Positions 42,833-53,865 are shown, numbered from the stretch's first letter. The stretch: DNA of 63,737 nucleotides from Haplomitrium mnioides (GCA_049999725.1 JBNGIS010035509.1:1-63737), one strand, 5' to 3'. Notes: a model not told the origin generated them from the sequence alone. A program made the numbers and translations.

Positions 42833-43531
42833 CTATATAGGCGTTTTCTTAGTGCCCTCTTCGAGTTCCACTTGGTTGACTCCCACAACCCCTTCTTCCA
42901 TTAAATCGTCCTCTGTAGCTTTACTAACCATCTGGACCCAGTAGTGATACTCTGATTCTTCGTCTTCTTCGGACCATTCACTATCATACTCGTCTTCGGC
43001 TTGGGTTTCTCTCATGTGTGGCACTGGTCCGTAGTGCACCTCCGTTTTTTCAGGACCAAACACCAGAGTGGAATTCCTCCAATTGTGGAGAACTCGGGCT
43101 CCATACAGCCATGGTCTTCCAATTAGTACTGGGTAGGGAGAGGCTCGGGCTGGGCGCATCACCAAGTAATTCAATTTAAATTCCTTGCCTCCGATGAAGG
43201 TAGGGATCCGAAGTAGGGGGCCCAGTGATTTAACTCGAGACCCATCCGCCAATCTCATGATTCTGGTAGTAGGTTGGAATTCCTTAAATCCCAATTTATG
43301 GGCGGTCTCCTCTATCATGATATTGACCCCTGCCCCTCCGTCTACTGGCACTAAGGATAAGGTGCACCCTGCTATTTGGATATCAATTTCTAGTGCTCCT
43401 TTGTCTTCGCAGACCAATTGCAAATCCGCTTGGACTCCGACTCGGGGTAATTTCCTTCTTCGCTTTGGACATATCAGCAATTCTCTCAGCTGATGTCTAT
43501 AGACTGGAATGTCCTTGATCAACTGTCCCAC
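42833..43531 (-). CDS. H2 aspartic protease frame
   Basis: A 232-residue frame. SLVPVDGGAGVNIMIEETAH is the active-site loop; Asp-Gly-Gly stands where Asp-Ser/Thr-Gly is usual in aspartic proteases. YPVLIGRPWLYGARVLHNWR matches the distal xxLGRPWL motif. A strongly acidic tail follows (DEYDSEWSEEDEESEYHYW). In the element the protease releases gag and the pol enzymes. Whether DGG is a tolerated variant or a defect is undecided. Confidence 0.8.
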   Translation of the reverse strand: MGQLIKDIPVYRHQLRELLICPKRRRKLPRVGVQADLQLVCEDKGALEIDIQIAGCTLSLVPVDGGAGVNIMIEETAHKLGFKEFQPTTRIMRLADGSRVKSLGPLLRIPTFIGGKEFKLNYLVMRPARASPYPVLIGRPWLYGARVLHNWRNSTLVFGPEKTEVHYGPVPHMRETQAEDEYDSEWSEEDEESEYHYWVQMVSKATEDDLMEEGVVGVNQVELEEGTKKTPI

Positions 43532-43867
43532 TGTGGCCGTAACTGGGCAATCTCTTACATCAGCATAGATGCTGTAGGGAATGGGCTTAACTTCTCCTTG
43601 TGGGGTGGGGATCTTTACTTCAGATCCTTTGGGCTTTTCCTGATGGCTTTAGATGTTTTTCAGGGTTTCTCGGGCTGCCTCCTCTTCTTCCAGAGCGTCC
43701 AATGCCTCTAGTTGCTTCCGCACATTGTCCTGTTGCTTTGGGTAGAACCACTTTGGATTATCCCAATTGTAATCGGAATCACTCTGAGGTGAGGATTCAG
43801 GAGCAACTCCCTTCTTCAATTTCAGCTCTTTTTTTCGCTGGCTCTTTGGCTTGGACTTGTTTCCCGA

Positions 43868-44197
43868 TCAAGTAACCACCCAATAGCAATCCTCTGGGAC
43901 AAGGGTTTCCCATCTGGGTAATTCAGCTTCCTCCTCCTCGTGACGGATTTCCAACTCTATTAAATTCACTGCTGAGGGTGGGGGAGGGTTCATGCCTGGG
44001 TGAGGGTTAGCTTCAGGTCTTTGGTTGAGCAGGCAATTCACAGCTATATGCCCTTTCTTTTTGCACTGGAAGCAGAGAGCCCGTGGTTGTCCATAGCCAC
44101 TCTTTCTGGGTTCAGGACAATTGGAGGAAATGTGCCTTAGCTGGCCACAATTCCAGCACACCATAATAGTTGTCCGCGAGGGCCTGGTTGCATTCAA
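43868..44197 (-). CDS. H2 zinc-knuckle frame
   Basis: A 109-residue frame with two CCHC knuckles, CWNCGQLRHISSNC and CFQCKKKGHIAVNC, separated by 15 residues, then a proline-rich part (PGMNPPPPSAVNLIE). A third knuckle, CIRCNKHDHSTQKC, lies upstream near 44,355-44,405 in a different frame. Knuckles of this kind bind the element's RNA for packaging. Confidence 0.82.
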   Translation of the reverse strand: MNATRPSRTTIMVCWNCGQLRHISSNCPEPRKSGYGQPRALCFQCKKKGHIAVNCLLNQRPEANPHPGMNPPPPSAVNLIELEIRHEEEEAELPRWETLVPEDCYWVVT

Positions 44198-44448
44198 CCA
44201 TTTCCCTGTCCGCCGCTGACACTTGGAGGCCGACTTAGCATAGTCCGCGGTCCTCCGCTGATTTGGTAGACTGCCTTAGAAGCCTCTTCAAAGACGTAGT
44301 CCACTTTCTCCCTTATGAATTCGGGTGCTTCCTCCCGCATGTAGTGAATTGTATTATTTTCCGCAGGGCATTTCTGAGTGGAGTGGTCGTGCTTGTTACA
44401 TCGAATGCACCATACTCCGACTCGCCTAGTTGAAAGGGGCCGACCTTC

Positions 44449-45372
44449 TCATTTGATTCCGGCCATGAGGATATTCATCGCCTCCATCTTTGCATTTAAT
44501 TCGTCCATCCAATCCTTCCCGGCAGACCTTCTGCTGGGTTCGGGTTCGAGTTCACTCCCCTTTGATTTCCCCTTCCAAACTCCTTTGCGGCGATGCACTT
44601 CTCGTTCTTTGGCCCGCTTCTTTTTACTTTGATCTTTATTTTTTCTCTTTTTCTTGGAGTCCCGCTCCTCTTCTGAGCTGCTGCTATCGGAACCTTCTTC
44701 GCTTTCCGAAGTAGTGTCGGAACTCTCCTCTGTTTCTTCCTCACTTTCTTTAGTTTCCGAAGAAACTTCAGATTCATACCTTTTCTTTGTCTTCCTTCTG
44801 GAGCTGGTGATTGCAGCCTTGACATGGGATTGGGCTGCATTGATCGCGCCTTCCAAAGTTTGAGGGTCTGTCTGCCTCACCCAGGTTCCGATTCCTTTGG
44901 GCAGGGCTGCAAGAAACCATGAAGTCAACATTTCGTTGGTGGCCATCGGATTTAGCTTGTGAGCCACCCTCTTGAATCTCTGAAGGAATTTTCTTACCGA
45001 TTCTTTCCTCTTCATTCTCAACTGACCTATTTTAATCAGTGCCTCGGTCTCTTCTCTGATTCCCTGGAATTTGGCAATGAATGTTGTCTTGAAGGCTCCC
45101 CAATCTCTCTTGACATTGTCCGGCAAGTCCTTATACCATGGATGTGCCTCTCCCTTTAGGACTGCGGGCAAGACTCTGATTTTAACATGGCTTTCCCCAT
45201 TTGCTGCTAATGTATTCTCCAGATCATCTAGCCAGACATTAGGATCATCTTTCGGTCGCCCTTTGAAGGACTTGTACTTGAATCTACCCCTCAGCCCGGA
45301 AGGGGGTACCGGATTGGCCATCCCCGCCCTGGTTACAGGCACTTCCACCCACAAGCCTTTGCCTTCCACCAC
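44449..45372 (-). CDS. H2 gag capsid
   Basis: A 307-residue frame starting MVEGKGLWVEVPV. Residues about 30-170 are a retrotransposon gag core (KYKSFKGRPKDDPNVWLDDL, VLKGEAHPWYKDLPDNVKRD, KKESVRKFL-like RMKRKESVRKFLQRFK). Residues about 195-245 are acidic and serine-rich (SSETKESEEETEESSDTTSE), followed by a lysine-rich stretch. It would form the particle shell. It is open along its whole length, unusual among the repeats here, and ends about 100 bp after the primer site region begins. Confidence 0.88.
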   Translation of the reverse strand: MVEGKGLWVEVPVTRAGMANPVPPSGLRGRFKYKSFKGRPKDDPNVWLDDLENTLAANGESHVKIRVLPAVLKGEAHPWYKDLPDNVKRDWGAFKTTFIAKFQGIREETEALIKIGQLRMKRKESVRKFLQRFKRVAHKLNPMATNEMLTSWFLAALPKGIGTWVRQTDPQTLEGAINAAQSHVKAAITSSRRKTKKRYESEVSSETKESEEETEESSDTTSESEEGSDSSSSEEERDSKKKRKNKDQSKKKRAKEREVHRRKGVWKGKSKGSELEPEPSRRSAGKDWMDELNAKMEAMNILMAGIK

Positions 45373-45454
45373 TCTTTCTTAACAGATTTGAGGTCCCTAG
45401 TGCACAAAGTGATATCTTGGCTTCGGGTTGGTCTCAGGTTTTTGCAACCCTTCG

Positions 45455-45476
45455 CCCTCCTTCTAGCGCCAAAAAA
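45455..45476 (-). other. H2 primer-binding site
   Basis: Minus strand TTTTTTGGCGCTAGAAGGAG lies directly inside the 5' LTR end (45,477). TGGCGC at the LTR edge is common to primer sites of plant gypsy elements. The exact tRNA is not assigned. Confidence 0.65.
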
Positions 45477-48342
45477 TGTATGTCATCCCCCTCCTTCGGT
45501 CGTTAACCTCCGAAGACTGCTCTTTGGAAGGAAAGGGCGGCCAACTACGGGGTTTAGGTTCTTTTATGAGATGGCCCTGCTGCAAGTTATCACTTTTAGG
45601 CCTTAAGGTTGTTCCTTCTCACCTTACAAACCATTCTCCTTGTTCACTTCTTCATTCAGACATTCATCCATGCCTCAAAAGCTTCTCTGATCAAGTTCCG
45701 AAGTGGATTTCAGGGATCCGAAATAAGATCCAAACTCAAATTTTTACAATATAGGGTCGAGCCCTGACATCCGAATTACATAGGCGACCTGTCCACTATA
45801 TTGCCTTACCCTTTGAGGCTGATTCTTGGATTCCTACTTAGCTGATGTCTTGTTTACTTCGGATCTGAAGTGTCTTTTCAGGAAATACAAACAGAAGATA
45901 GAGCTAACTAACCCACGAACACACACACACACACACACACCCATGATACACTCCGCCAATGCTCCTCTGACTTGGGACGACCTCTCAACCCAATCTTGAC
46001 CTCTCAACACTAAATTTCTCTCTTCTCGTTGCAGCTCTTGTGACTTTCCCAAGATCCAATCTTTACCGCCTCCCTTGCACTTTCGATGTTGACTTTAACA
46101 ATTCCGACCTCTGCTAGACTTCCACGATTCCAATAACACTTCCCACTCCCACTCATGCACCCTTCTCCATATAGTTTTTTAACTTCCCTCGCGAGAAGCC
46201 CTGAATTTACTTCCTCAGGCTCGGAAGAGGTCTTGTTTAACTTCCACCTCTAGAAGACAGTCCTCTCGACTACTAGCCACCCACTCCACCCCAAAGCTTC
46301 GCTGGATCTTCTACACCGTGTGCGGGCACGAATGTAGTTACTCCTCCTTGGCTTCCCTTGAGAGAATAAACCAGAAACGCCCTCTAAACATCCCTGGGAT
46401 TGTTGGGCCTGCACAGACTACACTGAGACGACCCAAAAGATCCCACTTTGGCAGCCTCTTCGATTTCAAGACAACCCAAACTTCCTTCCGTCTTCAAGTA
46501 TCGGTCCACCTCCAATGCTGGTCCACCCGTAGTGATGAGTACACCTGGATCGCCTGAGCCTCTAGAGCTCCCCGCCCAGCGATTCCCAAAGCCCCTCTAG
46601 TCCACCTCCACCCCTGCTAGCCCCCTGCTCAAGTTCACCCGCTTCAAGTGAAGCTTCAAGAATTTTGTCCTCCCTCTCTTATGTGTCTTCCTTTCTGATG
46701 TCATTCTCACAACCTGCAAGCTTGCATTCACACTCAACCTTGCAAACATCGCAGACGATTCATTTATACCCCCCGCGCTTACCTTTCCGAAGCCTTCTTG
46801 TTTCTCCCGCTTTTGGTAGTTAATCTTGTTAAGCAACGATCTTAAGACGTGGTGACACCTGTCTAGTACGAGCAAGAACCAACAGGAGACGTTAGTCTGA
46901 AGTCTCTTACTGTCGTTCCAAAGTTGACTATCGATCCACAGAATCCTACGGGCTCTCCCGAAGTGCCACGTTTCCGCAAAGGTCTGCGGACACTTCGAAG
47001 AACCCTACGAGCTCCCTCGAAGCGCCACATTTCTGCCAAGGTTCAAGATTCCCGATGCATCTCTAAGATCCCTGCTGATTCTCCAAGATTCCTGCTGAGG
47101 GCACTACGTAATCCGTTGTGGCATCGTCCGACGCCGCCCCACAAAGTGGTAGGCGGACATCGCGATGACTGCCTTCTGAAGTTTGACCAGCTCACTTTCC
47201 CGCGGTTGCCACGTCATCCGCAATGCCATTGTCTCTCCGAATAAGAACTAAACAAGACCTTCGTTTTTGCCCCCAGCTCTTCGCCCGTGCTTGTCGAACT
47301 TCCTAACTTGCCCTCGTTGGATCGGTGATAGGTCCTCTTTCCGACACTACTTCCTCCTCTGTCAGATCTATGCTAGATTGCCTCTTTGGCCTCCTTGGTT
47401 CTCCTTTGGTATGGTCTGTGAGTTGTCATCCTTTTGACTGATCCCTTCTTGCTTCTTCTTGTCGAACCTTGGATAGATCACCGTTTCCACACTGCTCGCT
47501 TCCTTCCGAACCGTTGATAAATCGTTGTTTCAGCACCATCGTTCTTCCTCTAACGGATCATTGATAAGTGAGCTCCCCACTTCGTAAGTTCAAATGGATC
47601 CCTTTTAACCGGAATCCCCACATCGGAAGGCCCAACGGAACCCCCTTTAAGTGGGCTCCCTACTTAGGAAGGCAGAGTCTCGTGAAGCCATGCTGGGGCC
47701 CGCCACCTCCCCGTGAAGACTCCAAAGTCGACCCTCTAGAGTTTTGTCCATTTGTGTATTTTGAGGAACTGCTTCCGATGTTTGCTTTGGGTTTCCACCC
47801 TTGCTCTCTTGATAGAACTTCAGACTGTGGGAAAACATCCGTTTTTTACCTGGAGAAAGAGGCGTCTCCCAATCTCTGGTGTTGTCGTTGCTCCTCGATG
47901 GCTGTCGCCCTTGCCCTCTACTTTGAATCCTACTTTCGGGCTTGCTGGGCAATCCCAATTCTTTAGTTAGTGCTTCCTTCCTTGCCCTGCTGACACGCAA
48001 CCTCCCTTGTAATCCGGCTTGTGGTCTCCTCTGCCTGATGTTCAATTGCGATCCTCCTTTGCTCTCCTAATTCCCTTCGCTCTGCTCCATATTCATCCTC
48101 TCTTACTGTCCCATGCTTTTGGGATTTTCTGGCGCTGACATCTCTGACTCTTGCCCCCTTCCTTCACAATATGATTCTGATTCCACTACTTCGGATAGGG
48201 AAACAAAAGTAACCTGTGCTTAGCTTTCGACTAGAGTTGTTCTGTTGCTCCCAAACCATCTTACCACTTCAGAATGGAGAAATATTGTCGCTGTCGCTTC
48301 TGGTCCCTTGTAATCCATTAGCTCCTGTCTCATTGGCTAACA
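45477..48342 (-). repeat. H2 5' LTR
   Basis: The lower edge TGTATGTCATCCCC (45,477) and upper edge CATTGGCTAACA (48,342) give TG...CA-type ends (minus strand TGTTAGCC...GACATACA) over 2866 bp. A minus-strand TATA box TATAAAT at 46,762-46,768 is preceded by GCGCGGGGGG. An AC microsatellite lies at 45,919-45,940. Frames inside (47,647-48,045 minus and others) are without motif. Confidence 0.85.
45919..45940. repeat. AC microsatellite in the H2 LTR
   Basis: Eleven AC units. The other H2 LTR has an interrupted shorter version (near 30,598-30,612), so the array expanded after insertion. Confidence 0.85.
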
Positions 48343-48347
48343 GGTCT
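48343..48347. repeat. H2 target duplication GGTCT, right
   Basis: Partner of 30,153-30,157. Confidence 0.9.
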
Positions 48348-48727
48348 TGCAAAGCTCTTCCAACTCTTGTGGCAATAATTGATATATAGGCCAATTATAA
48401 GGAATATTTCCTAGTATTAACTCAATCGGAAAGGGCATTCCATGACTATCATGTAATTTTTTTGGAAAATCATCTAGAAACTCATATCAAAACTCCTTTA
48501 AAATATCATCAATTATTGTGATTGGTACAAAACTTCTTATTCAAGTCTATGATAGGCTTGATCCATACAGGAAAGACATGCAATTGTTTCTCCATCAAAG
48601 TATTATGCTGAATTGATTTGGGCCTCTTTACCAATGGTGTTGGATGCCTCAAAAGAAATTTGTTTTCTTATAAAGTAACTTGAATTTGTCATTTTGCCCA
48701 ATTAAATTGAGCATATCGATCTTCAAG

Positions 48728-49051
48728 CTAAGGTAATCCCAAAATAATGTCATATTGTACAGGTGCAATAACAAAATCCATAGATTCCTTATACTCTTTG
48801 CCAATCCTTAGATGAAATAGCTTGTGTGAGTAGAACACATCATGTTTTTGGCCATCAGCCATAGTCACAAAACTTCCCTTGATAGGCAAAGTTTTAGCTT
48901 TAATTTTCTTTGCAAAATATAATAACATGAAATTTTCAGAACTTCTACAATCTACCAACATTCTATAAGAATGCTCATCAACCATACCATTTAGATGAAA
49001 TAGAGTGCTTTGAATTATTGTCAAGCTTTCAATTCCATTGAAACTATTCAA
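48728..49051 (-). pseudogene. G-B protease
   Basis: A 107-residue frame with RMLVDCRSSENFMLLYFAKK. Asp is kept, but Ser-Gly of the active-site triad is Cys-Arg. YDIILGLP is at the distal end. It would be inactive. Confidence 0.8.
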
Positions 49052-49055
49052 GCTC

Positions 49056-49990
49056 TCAATAAACCACTCGATTATTTTTATTAAGGTCTGTCATTTCCTT
49101 GATTTCTTCTTCAACAAGTTCTGCTTGAGCAAGAGCGTGTTGTCGATTTTGACGACGTAGGAAATTTTCAATCATGTGACCAAGTTGTCGACAATAAAAA
49201 CATCTTCTACTTTGGCGTAGACACTCACACTCCACATTGGTGAGTGTCACTCTTTATGCCACATCAATATCCACAGGTGCAACCTCATTTGGTGGCACAC
49301 AAACATTTGGTAAAGCTTTTTGTGGTCGTGGCCTAACTTCAAAAGTTGCTAGCAATGAGTCATATCGTTTAGCCATGTGCATTGCTACTTCTAGCAGAGA
49401 GGGCTCTCTCATTGTCACTTCCATTCTAGTACGAGGCTTCAATCCTTGAACAAAGCGATCTAAAGCTTCTTTATCGCCCATATTAGGAATTTGCATAATG
49501 ATACTCTGAAATTGCATGACATAGCTTCTTACCGTACCAAGTTGCTTCAATTCTACCAAGCAATCTCTTGCCACATTTGGAGCATCCAAAACCCTAAATC
49601 TTAGAGTTATCTCTTCTTTGAACTCTTGCTAAGAAGCAGTTGGAGCAACTATTCCACATTGGGCTTACTCAATTTGATATCTCCACCAATTTTTTGCCAC
49701 TCCCTCCAATTGACTTGCAACAAATAGAATTCCTTGACCATCCTCTCTTATGTTGGTAGCCTCAAAATATTATTTGCAATTGAATAAGAAATTCTTAGAT
49801 GCACTAAGAGCCATCTTCCCATCATATGCTTTTGGTTTGGAAAACTGCACATGACTTTCTTCTTTTTGAAAATGTGCCCTCTTCTTTACTTGCATTTGAA
49901 CTTTTAGAAGGTAAGAAAGATGTTCAATTTGTTGTTGCATCATTTGGATCCTCGCTTCTTGATTCTCCACTCCACCAAAAAGAACCGTGG
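49056..49990 (-). pseudogene. G-B gag with zinc knuckle
   Basis: 49,254-49,589: DAPNVARDCLVELKQLGTVR and FVQGLKPRTRMEVTMREPSL (capsid). 49,056-49,250: CFYCRQLGHMIENF, a zinc knuckle whose final Cys is missing. The N-terminal part near 49,770-49,990 reads MMQQQIEHLSYLLKVQMQVK. Stops separate the parts. Confidence 0.78.
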
Positions 49991-50002
49991 CTCTGATACC
50001 AA

Positions 50003-50384
50003 TGTAAAAGAACTTAAAGACCAAGTTGAACTTCCAAATAAGTAACAGAGTCAAGATAACTCCAATAGAGTTATACCACTTAAAGACAATAAGCAAACAA
50101 TAGCCAGGAGTGCTAGCCAAAGCCAAGCAACCAAAGAGCCAAACCAAATTGAGAGGAACTCCAGGATGAAGAGTGAGGCTAGGAAGCTCTTCTATTTATA
50201 CTAGAGAAGAAGGTGTCATCTCTCTTTCTTCACTTACAAGTCGCCTCTAATTTAAAACCTAAAACTCTAAAAGTGACTTTGAAGGTAGTAATGTAATCTC
50301 AACCCTAAAAGTGACCCTCTACCACTTCCTTTAATCCTCTCTATTTTCTTATAAATAGCACAACCTTGTGCTTGTACTATTACA
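50003..50384 (-). repeat. G-B 5' LTR
   Basis: TGTAAAAGAACTTAAAG at the lower edge and TACTATTACA at the upper edge give a 382-bp LTR. The minus strand begins TGTAATAGTACAAG. Primer site TTGGTATCAGAGC (minus) starts at 50,002. It keeps the stretch GGCTAGCACTCCTGGC that in G1 was split by the inverted-repeat insertion. Confidence 0.88.
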
Positions 50385-50394
50385 CCAGCCGACT

Positions 50395-50990
50395 CCGCTC
50401 ATTTGTTTGACATGCTTGTCAAAAAGTTTCTCATGAATTTGCACTTGGTTCGATGCTTTAGACCAAGAATTGGATGCAGTTCAAATCAAATACGTGCTAA
50501 GTTGATGCCGCTGTTCTTCATACCGCAACTAAATAAATGCTTTGTTTTCTTTGCGACCTTCTTCATGCATGGTACTATTCATAGAAAATATCATCCTCCC
50601 TCCTTGCAACCAAAAAACCAGGCTTGTTCGTGTGTGGTGGCTCTCCATCAGACTTTAGCAAGAAATTCTATTTTCCACATGCGGCACTACACCAAGAAGA
50701 GGGGGCGAAAAATGAGCACCTTCCTCCTTTTTGTTTTATGAAACCCTAACCATAGCGTGGGAAGGAAACTTTTCTTTTGATTCTAATCGTGGATGCAGAT
50801 CCCTTTCATCTCTGCCATCACTCCAATCTTGATTTTTCCTTTGGTTGGTAACTTAGGTTTAGTGGATGATTTAATGTTTATTGCTATATTTTATGTTTTC
50901 TCTAAAATCAAACAAATTTTCACAACTCCACTTATACACACTCATCCGTACGAATATGCTCACATATATAAACATACGTAAACACACACA
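50395..50990 (+). repeat. Dispersed repeat R, copy B
   Basis: Partner of 19,140-19,760, same strand. Directly to the left is the outer edge of G-B, so G-B (with all its nested insertions) may have landed at or within this repeat. No coding content. Confidence 0.7.
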
Positions 50991-53090
50991 TACAATCATA
51001 ACTTACAAGGGGAGATTTTTCAAGTAACACCCATAAGACAACGATAAAAAAAGCTATCAAAAAAGGTATGTGCTTTAAAAAGTAAAAAGTCTATATGCTA
51101 TGGGAAGGCGATTGTATTTTTGTACTTGTTATGCTATGTTATGTTAAGACTAAGTATCAGGTATAAAAGAAAGAGAGAACCAAAGCTCCTTCTTCTTCTT
51201 CTTCTTCTCTTTTTTTTTCCTCTTTTTTGTTCTCTCTAGTATTGAACTATAGTTTCTTGAATCCCACCCCTTTTCTAAGCTCTTCCAATTTCAAATTTCA
51301 TCTAGATGATGAGAGCTCTTTTTTGGGTGCTCGCTAGCTACGTTGTTTGTTGATGAGATTCAGAAGGATGGTGATGAAGTTACTTATGGATTTACTGATG
51401 GATAAACAAGTATATGGAAATATCTTAATGAGGTATTGAGATAAAGTAATATTGAATCAACAATTGAAGAATAGTTGAGGCTCAAGAGGATAAACAAAAG
51501 ATAGAGTGGTCACAATGTTGTTCTTAAAACGACCTTATGTAAGCAAAAAACAAGATTTCAACAAAAAAGAGAAATACAAATACTGAGTTTTATAAGCTGG
51601 TATGCTTAGCGAGATACAAAGCTAGATTGAGACGATAACAAAGCTAAAGAAGAAGATCAATTGGAAAAAAAGATGCAAAATTGAGAATTAGCCCCAAATA
51701 AGTGCGAGATATCCTAAGTGAGTCATCCATAAGCCAGAGTAGAGGTCTCTATTAGTGTAATGTCATTCTGTGTTGTAACATTCTATTGATTTTTTGAATC
51801 TATAGTAGGTATCCTTTCTTGTATGAATACGACATTATGTAGTTAGAGTGTTAGTGTTCTGTGTTCTTAGACTTAGCTATCTATTGTGCAAGTTGGAGAG
51901 AGGTATAGAAAAGTATACTGTTGATCAAGAAAGAGGAGTCTACCTCTTATTTGTAGTACCATTTCTTGCAATCTTTTGTACGTCTTGTGCTAGCAGTCAG
52001 AAGAAAGAAAAGGAGAGACTTTGTCAAAAAGAGTAGTCCATCTTCCTTGCTAGAATTTGTAGTTATTTCTTTCACAATTATCATCATGTATGCTTTCTAC
52101 TGTTGCTCCAATATAAGTTAAACAAACAAAAAGTTCTGAGTCTGAGTATTAGTCCCTTCCCGACCCGACCAGAGAGAGTTAGGAATTCACCATGTTGTTT
52201 CAAGAATACGATTGGTAGCCTTGAAGTAAGTCATCTCAGTAGTTGGCTGAATATTTCTGATCATATATAAAGCAAAAGATTTTCCTCCATGGTTTGTGTC
52301 GTCTCAAATTGTGTGAATGAGTTGATCTGCTTTTTTGTGTTGTCCTGTCTTCGTTAGGTTAATCCAGCCCATAGTTCAACTTGTAGTATATTTAGAGTGT
52401 GATAAACGTAAATAGCTAGTGGTCGCATCCTTACGAACAATCAAGATTTCCTTTAAGAAGTTGAAAAGTAGTTTCTTGTTTAGTATCATATGTGATTCAT
52501 GAGTCAATTCCAAAGAGTTTGTTAGTCATCAAAATATTGATCCCAATCTTGATCTCTAGCATCAAACATATACCAACCCGTCAGAAGTTAAGACACCCCT
52601 TCCTTTATCGACTATAGGTTTCAGACCTTTATGTTTAAAAGATGGGTTCATTCTAACACACACCGCATGTAGCTTGTGACTCTTGTCTCTCCTTTCCATT
52701 AGCTTGGAAACTGATCCACACGGGTTTTGTGCATTTTCTTGCCAGCGTGTGAGGTGAACGATTTTTCCGATTCAAGATAGATTCGAAGTTATCAATGCTG
52801 AAGATTCGTCCTCCTCTGGAATCGCCCATCCTCTACTTTAGATGTCACTCGTGCACTCATGCTACAACATACTACAACCATTCATTTAACTATTGCACGA
52901 GAATACTCTGAACTAGCCACTATACTATAGTTCAGCCCGAAGTTATCTACCACTCATCCATTTTGTTCACATGATACCCTTGACCACCGCACTAGAGGGC
53001 TCCTCCTTATATGCCCTCTAAGCATATTGAAACATGGAGTTATAAACCTAGACACTTATATCTTTTTGTTTGTTTGTAACATTCCCATAT
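50991..53090. other. Mostly featureless; weak decayed coding at 51,340-51,680
   Basis: Contains a CTT microsatellite (about 51,186-51,206) and a pyrimidine tract. From 51,345 on the plus strand an almost continuous reading EIQKDGDEVTYGFTDG, then IWKYLNEVLR and beyond, is broken by stops at places where Trp would fit. I do not recognise it. The remainder (51,700-53,090) shows nothing further. Confidence 0.35.
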
Positions 53091-53380
53091 TACAACCAAG
53101 AGGGAGGATTAAGATATAAGGTTAATCTAATTAGGAGACTAAACTAATTCTAACATTAATCTAGGCTTATTATAAAAAGATATGGTTAAAAGTATATTTG
53201 AGAGAGAGATGATTTATTATGATTGTGAAAAGAGAAGAGATATATAAAATATGAAAGATGCATTGTAGCATAACTTTAGCTTTTGAGTATTGTAATAATT
53301 CAATAACAAGTAACTTTTTGCAAGTACTTGATCTTTTTAGTAGTATAGAAATAGTAGACATTAGGAGCCTATCTACTTTT
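53091..53380 (+). mobile_element. Possible copia LTR edge remnant
   Basis: ACAACCAAGAGGGAG followed by GATTAAGATATAAGG (53,094-53,123) resembles the C2 polypurine tract and LTR start (AACCAAGAGGGAG then TGTTAAGATATATAG), on the plus strand. The AT-rich sequence to about 53,380 may be the LTR. No internal copia domain lies to its left, so this is tentative. Confidence 0.4.
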
Positions 53381-53461
53381 TAGCAAGTGCTAGTTTTTTT
53401 TGGTAGGATAGAAAAGAAAAGATATTTAACAAATAGTGCATGTGAAAGTTTAAGTTGGACT

Positions 53462-53473
53462 TTGACTTTGACT
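53462..53473 (+). promoter_or_regulatory. Tandem W-boxes upstream of the lectin-aerolysin gene
   Basis: TTGACTTTGACT holds two TTGACT motifs, the sequence bound by WRKY factors in defence and stress responses, about 400 bp before the TATA box. Function is inferred from motif and position. Confidence 0.45.
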
Positions 53474-53857
53474 GGGTTCAAGTATTCCTTCACTTCAAGC
53501 AAAGCAAAGAAAGGAAAGGAAGGAATGGATGGAGTGTTTCGGAGGGAAAGGCGAAGGAACTTAAGAAAGGCTGCACTTAAAACTTAGGCTGTATGTAAAG
53601 TACAGAGACTACAAAGTCTGAGATAAGAACATGTGACGAGAGATCATCGGACCCACTTATAATATTTAAAGAAATTAATAAACACTGTTTATGATATGGC
53701 TAGAGGAAATTCACTGGTCTGCATGAACATGAACATCAGCACATTGTGTTCCCAGATGAGATGCGTGGGAGCGTGCATGGCCGTGCATGGCCCACTTCCA
53801 GAATCTTTGCTCTGCACCAAGCCGCCCTGCTCTGCACTGCCCTGCTCTGCTCTGTTC

Positions 53858-53865
53858 TATATAAA
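53858..53865 (+). promoter_or_regulatory. TATA box of the lectin-aerolysin gene
   Basis: TATATAAA, preceded by CTGCTCTGCTCTGTTC, lies 103 bp before the start codon at 53,968. Transcription would begin near 53,890, giving a 5' leader of roughly 75-80 bases in a C/T-rich context. Confidence 0.7.

Larger units (their letters stand above)
30158..48342 (-). mobile_element. Long-LTR gypsy element H2 (with G1 nested inside)
   Basis: A nearly complete Ty3/gypsy element on the minus strand: 5' LTR 48,342-45,477 (2866 bp), primer-binding site, gag, zinc knuckles, protease, RT, RNase H, integrase, polypurine-like tract and 3' LTR (39,571-39,553 plus 32,319-30,158, interrupted by G1 and a deletion). The 5-bp duplication GGTCT flanks it. 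There is no chromodomain after the integrase, the LTRs are very long and the protease motif is VDGGAGVNIM, which together suggest the non-chromovirus (Tat/Athila-like) branch. The assignment is by pattern only. Confidence 0.88.
48343..50384 (-). mobile_element. Gypsy chromovirus G-B, 5' portion (LTR, gag, protease, RT start)
   Basis: Upstream half of the element whose downstream half lies at 28,955-30,157. Minus-strand order: LTR 50,384-50,003, primer site, gag, zinc knuckle, protease, start of RT (to 48,343: PIELIL-like and ELEELCKT-like remnants). Interrupted by H2 with a 5-bp duplication. Frames are short and contain many stops. Confidence 0.88.

Noticed and set aside
40276-45372. H2 as an active, autonomous element
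   Set aside because: RT, RNase H and integrase frames are interrupted by frameshifts and a stop, and the 3' LTR is split and partly deleted.
46597-48045. Frames of 92 and 132 residues on the minus strand and 132 on the plus strand in the H2 LTR
   Set aside because: They overlap each other on opposite strands, are not conserved as frames in the other LTR and have no motif.
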